Shown here: positions 60,897-64,000 of the stretch, piece by piece
Layout: every line of letters starts with the position of its first letter
How positions within the stretch are numbered: the first letter of the stretch is position 1
From: Mycolicibacter terrae
GTDB lineage: Bacteria > Actinomycetota > Actinomycetes > Mycobacteriales > Mycobacteriaceae
DNA length: 64,000 bases
Direction of reading: 5' to 3'
Assembly: GCF_010727125.1 (NCBI RefSeq)
Contig: NZ_AP022564.1
Coordinates: forward strand, 4,340,001-4,404,000
Position numbers and translations under genes: made by a program
Notes under the pieces: generated by a model
Told to the model about the DNA's origin: nothing
The model's input: the letters and a program-made list of their open reading frames with translations, nothing else
Databases searched by the model: none

Positions 60897-61673
60897 CTAG
60901 GCCTGTACGACGATCGGGTCGCCCATGTGCACGGTGTCGAAGTACCACGCCGCGTTGTCCGGGCTGAGGTTGATGCAGCCGTGGCTGACGTTCGAGTAGC
61001 CCTGCGAGTTCACCGACCAGGGCGCCGAATGCACGTAGACACCGCTCCAGGTGACCCGAACCGCGTACTGGCCGTCGAGCAGGTAACCCTCGGGGTCATT
61101 GAGCGGGATGCCGATGGTGCGCGAATCGAACTTGACGTTGCGCTCTTTGGACAATGCGGTGAACGAACCGATCGGGGTGGGGCGCTTGGGCTTGCCCATC
61201 GATGCCGGCATCACCCGCACGGTCTCGCCGTTGATGCTGACGGTGAAGGTGTGATCGGAGATGTCGGCGACCCCCAGCACCGCGTCACCGGTCTCGAATC
61301 CCGTCGACATGCCGTGGGCGTCCACGCTGATCTTGCTGTGCGGTGACCAGTAGCCGTCCGGAACCCACTGGACGACATCGTCGCTGACCCACTCGAAATG
61401 GCCGGCGGACGTCCCCGACGCCTTTCCGGACTCGGCGATGTGGATGCCGCGCTCAGCGGCCGCCCGGTCGCTGACCGGCCCGGCGAACCGCACGATCACC
61501 GGGTAGGCCACCCCTACCACCGCACCGGCCGCCGGCTCGATCGCCGCGACGGCGAATCCCGGTGCCGGCGTTGTCTGCGCCGCCTGGCTGATACCGGTGG
61601 ACGCCCCCATCACCAGGGCCACCGAGCCGGCCATCGCCAATATTCCCCGCCACACGCTGTACATGGCATCCAT
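60897..61673 (-). CDS. ldtA: L,D-transpeptidase (LdtA/LdtMt1-like)
   Basis: A 258-residue exported peptidoglycan enzyme that forms 3-3 cross-links between meso-diaminopimelate residues. A signal sequence or anchor (about residues 8-32) precedes an Ig-like domain (residues about 40-150) and a YkuD catalytic domain with His215 in YVHSAPWS and SHGCINLS with His231 and Cys233. Lengths match LdtMt1 (Rv0116c). The nearby fusA2-like gene also matches the Rv0116c-Rv0120c neighbourhood, so LdtA is the likely orthologue. Confidence 0.88.
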   Translation of the reverse strand: MDAMYSVWRGILAMAGSVALVMGASTGISQAAQTTPAPGFAVAAIEPAAGAVVGVAYPVIVRFAGPVSDRAAAERGIHIAESGKASGTSAGHFEWVSDDVVQWVPDGYWSPHSKISVDAHGMSTGFETGDAVLGVADISDHTFTVSINGETVRVMPASMGKPKRPTPIGSFTALSKERNVKFDSRTIGIPLNDPEGYLLDGQYAVRVTWSGVYVHSAPWSVNSQGYSNVSHGCINLSPDNAAWYFDTVHMGDPIVVQA

Positions 61674-61703
61674 TGTGCCAAGCCCAAGGGGTACGGCGCA
61701 GAT

Positions 61704-62186
61704 TTAGCGATTCTCTGCCGGCGCCAGCAGGCCGCCCCAGGCCGCCTTGGCCCCGGATTCACCGATGGTGTGGATGGCGAACATCGACCCCCCGGCCAGG
61801 GCGATCACCACCGCTGCGATGCCCACCCGCACCAGTGGTGCCACACCGCCGCCCCGTGACAGTGCCACGTGCAGCCCGGCCAGCAGCGCCGCCGCAACCA
61901 CCAGACCCAGCGCCATGTAGAGGCCGTACTCGCCGGCGGTCATGTGCCTGTCGAGGTCGGGCGACCCGCCGATCTTGCCGGAGTCGGCCAGCCATTCACC
62001 GGCGCTGACCGTCGCCGGTGTCACGAGCAGCGTGAGGCCGGCCAGCGTCGCCACCAGCCAGACCAGCCGGCGGCGTGCCGCAGGCCACAGCGCGCACAGG
62101 ATCAGCAGGATCGCGGTCAGCGGTACCAGCGCCACCACGGCGTGCAGCAGCAGGACGTGCGCGGGCAACCCGGCAATTGTCGACAT
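61704..62186 (-). CDS. DUF2231-like membrane protein
   Basis: A 160-residue membrane protein with four hydrophobic segments (about residues 11-32, 38-58, 88-108, 118-140). The opening MSTIAGLPAHVLLLHAVVALVPLTA, with two His residues near the first helix, resembles DUF2231 proteins, which may bind a cofactor or metal. It lies between the transpeptidase and fusA2-like genes on the same strand; no specific role is known. Confidence 0.72.
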   Translation of the reverse strand: MSTIAGLPAHVLLLHAVVALVPLTAILLILCALWPAARRRLVWLVATLAGLTLLVTPATVSAGEWLADSGKIGGSPDLDRHMTAGEYGLYMALGLVVAAALLAGLHVALSRGGGVAPLVRVGIAAVVIALAGGSMFAIHTIGESGAKAAWGGLLAPAENR

Positions 62187-62213
62187 CGATGTCCTTTCAT
62201 TTTCCAGCGCGGG

Positions 62214-63998
62214 TTATGCGCTGCTGCCGGCGTGCGCGGCCGCGGACTCCGACAGCGGTTCATAGCGGGCGAACCCGCGGGTGAACGAGCCGGCGCCGTG
62301 CGTGAGCGAACGCAGGTCGACCGCGTACCGGATCAGCTCGGTCTGAGGCACTTCGGCTTTCACGCAGGTGCGGTCCGCACCGACTTTATCGGTACCCAAC
62401 ACCCGGGCGCGGCGGGCCGACAGATCGCCCATCACGGCGCCGACCAAATCGTCGGGAACCAGCACCGTGACGTCGTCGATCGGCTCGAGCAACCGCACCC
62501 GGCCGGCTGCCGCGGCGTCGCGCAGCGCGGCCGACCCCGCCATCTGGAACGCGAAGTCCGACGAATCGACGCTGTGGGACTTGCCGTCGAGCAGGGTGAC
62601 CCGGATATCGACCACCGGGTAGCCCTCCCCGGCCTCTCCGGTGAGTCCCCGCTCCATCTGTGCGCGGACGCCCTTCTCCACGCTGGGGATGAACTGGCGC
62701 GGTACCGCCCCGCCGACCACCCGGTCGACGAACTCGAAACCGGAACCCTGCGCCAGCGGTTCGACCTCGATGTCGCAGACCGCGTACTGGCCGTGCCCGC
62801 CAGACTGCTTGACATGCCGACCGTGGCCTTTGGCCTTGGCGGCGAACGTCTCCCGCAGGGCCACCCGCAGTGCGACCGTGTCCACCGCTACCGCGTAGCG
62901 ATGGGCCAGCGCGTCGAGCACGATGGCCGAATGCGCCTCACCCATGCACCACAGCACGGTCTGGTGGGTTTCCGGATTGCGCTCGATACGCAGGCTCGGG
63001 TCCTCGGCGGCCAGCCGCGCCAGCCCGACCGCCAGCTTGTCCTCGTCGGTCTTGGCGTGCGGGATGACCGCGACCGGCAGCAGCGGGTCGGGCATCGACC
63101 AGGGTTTGCACACCAGCGGGTCGCCCTTGTCGGACAGTGTGTCTCCGGTCTCGGCGTGGCTGAGCCGGCCGACCGTACAGATGTCACCGGCCATCACCGC
63201 CCCGGCCGGCCGCAGTTGCCTGCCGAGTGGAAACGCCAGCGCCCCGATCCGGTCGTCCTCGTCGTGGTCGGCGTGGCCACTGGCCGCGCCGAAGAACCCG
63301 CTGCAATGCCCACTGACGTGAATCCCACTGTCGGGCTTGATGGTTCCGGAGAACACCCGCACCAGGCTGACCCTGCCGACATAGGGATCCGAGGTGGTGC
63401 GGACCACCTCGGCCAACAGCGGCCCGGCCGGGTCGCAGCTCAGTCCGGGGCGCGCCACGCCGTCGGGGGTGAACACCTCTGGAAGCAAGTGCTCGGGCGG
63501 TGCGGGGAATCCGGCGGTGATGACCTCGAGCAGCTCGGGAACGCCGACCCCGGTGCTGCTGCACACCGGAACGACCGGGAAGAACGAACCGCGCGCCAAG
63601 GCCCGCTCCAGGTCGTTGGTGAGCACCGCCCGGTCGATCTGCTCCCCGCCCAGGTAGCGGTCCAGCAGCGACTCGTCCTCGGACTCCTCGATGATCGCCT
63701 CGATCAGCGTGCCCCGCTGCTGTTCGACGTCGGCGGAGTCGTATTGGCCCGCCGCCAGCAGATCGATGAGGCCGGCGGGCCCGCCCGGCTCGGCCGGCGA
63801 TGGCAGATACAGCGGCAACACCTTGTCGCCGAACGCCAACCGAGCCGCGGCCACCCGGCCGGGGTAGTCAGCCCGGGCGTGGTCCAGCTTGGTGACGACC
63901 ACCGCACGCGGCATGCCGACCCGGCTGCATTCCTGCCACAGCGCGGTGGTGGCGTCGTCGATGTCCTCGTTGGCCGCGACAACGAACAGTGCGGCGTC
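62214..63998 (-). CDS. fusA2: elongation factor G-like protein FusA2 (N-terminus off window)
   Basis: The frame continues past the window edge: upstream of the first in-window Met at 63914 it reads DAALFVVAANEDIDDATTAL, a GTPase-domain segment, so the start is beyond 64000. VVVTKLDHARADY has the NKxD-like TKLD guanine motif, EVFTPDGVARPGL begins domain II, and the EF-G-like domains IV and V follow. This is the EF-G-like family typified by Rv0120c, whose role in translation is uncertain. Last of a minus-strand set with the DUF2231-like and transpeptidase genes. Confidence 0.88.
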   Translation of the reverse strand, partial: DAALFVVAANEDIDDATTALWQECSRVGMPRAVVVTKLDHARADYPGRVAAARLAFGDKVLPLYLPSPAEPGGPAGLIDLLAAGQYDSADVEQQRGTLIEAIIEESEDESLLDRYLGGEQIDRAVLTNDLERALARGSFFPVVPVCSSTGVGVPELLEVITAGFPAPPEHLLPEVFTPDGVARPGLSCDPAGPLLAEVVRTTSDPYVGRVSLVRVFSGTIKPDSGIHVSGHCSGFFGAASGHADHDEDDRIGALAFPLGRQLRPAGAVMAGDICTVGRLSHAETGDTLSDKGDPLVCKPWSMPDPLLPVAVIPHAKTDEDKLAVGLARLAAEDPSLRIERNPETHQTVLWCMGEAHSAIVLDALAHRYAVAVDTVALRVALRETFAAKAKGHGRHVKQSGGHGQYAVCDIEVEPLAQGSGFEFVDRVVGGAVPRQFIPSVEKGVRAQMERGLTGEAGEGYPVVDIRVTLLDGKSHSVDSSDFAFQMAGSAALRDAAAAGRVRLLEPIDDVTVLVPDDLVGAVMGDLSARRARVLGTDKVGADRTCVKAEVPQTELIRYAVDLRSLTHGAGSFTRGFARYEPLSESAAAHAGSSA

Positions 63999-64000
63999 GG

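Noticed and set aside
1..64000. CRISPR arrays, tRNA or rRNA genes, insertion sequences
   Set aside because: No repeat-spacer arrays, no cloverleaf-like or rRNA stretches, and no transposase-like protein was seen on either strand.

Overview
The window is a GC-rich actinobacterial chromosome segment from a Mycobacterium in the broad sense. The markers are two PPE proteins, two MmpS/MmpL pairs, a Tat-exported Rv2525c-like protein, several F420-type luciferase-like oxidoreductases, a DUF732 secreted protein, a carboxylic acid reductase (FadD9/CAR type), an L,D-transpeptidase and a fusA2-like factor. Genes are tightly packed, with frequent 1-14 bp overlaps and many GTG/TTG starts. I saw no rRNA, tRNA, CRISPR array, insertion sequence or prophage.

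Layout. (1) 1-9.7 kb holds catabolic genes: a TesB-type thioesterase, a deleted aldehyde dehydrogenase remnant, an SDR and an F420-type oxidoreductase, an HD protein, a DUF1906 protein, a TetR/SDR pair divergent from an oxidoreductase/SnoaL pair, and an alpha/beta hydrolase/SRPBCC pair divergent from a TetR gene. (2) 9.6-16.5 kb holds a fused HadA/HadB-like dehydratase and the complete cydABDC locus (cytochrome bd oxidase and its assembly exporter). (3) 16.7-26.3 kb is a catabolic cluster: IclR regulator, SDR, acetoacetate-decarboxylase-fold enzyme, three tandem amidohydrolases, an HsaA-like flavin monooxygenase, an SRPBCC protein and a TetR regulator. A textbook CRP-type site (TGTGA-N6-TCACA) abuts the SDR start. 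(4) 26.4-30.2 kb is a small membrane protein with mmpS and mmpL. (5) 30-43 kb holds a molybdopterin oxidoreductase, SDRs, an epoxide hydrolase, a D-aminoacylase-like enzyme, an SRPBCC protein, a P450, TetR regulators, an intact aldehyde dehydrogenase and another F420-type oxidoreductase. (6) 43-49.3 kb is a second mmpS-mmpL operon with an FAD oxidoreductase and a DinB/mycothiol-type protein, divergent from its TetR gene, with a duplicated operator motif between them. (7) 49.5-64 kb is more core-like: two PPE-SVP proteins and a DUF732 protein, a secreted protein, a methyltransferase, a rhomboid protease plus acyltransferase (order as Rv0110-Rv0111), CAR, two short ORFs, an LdtA-like transpeptidase, a DUF2231-like protein and a truncated fusA2 (compare Rv0116c and Rv0120c).

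Functionally, the first 43 kb resembles a mosaic of acyl-CoA, aldehyde, alcohol and ring-oxidation functions, each with its own TetR or IclR switch. Several switches show clear palindromic sites in their intergenic regions. Substrates cannot be named from sequence alone. Many long ORFs opposite real genes are GC-driven shadows and were not annotated.
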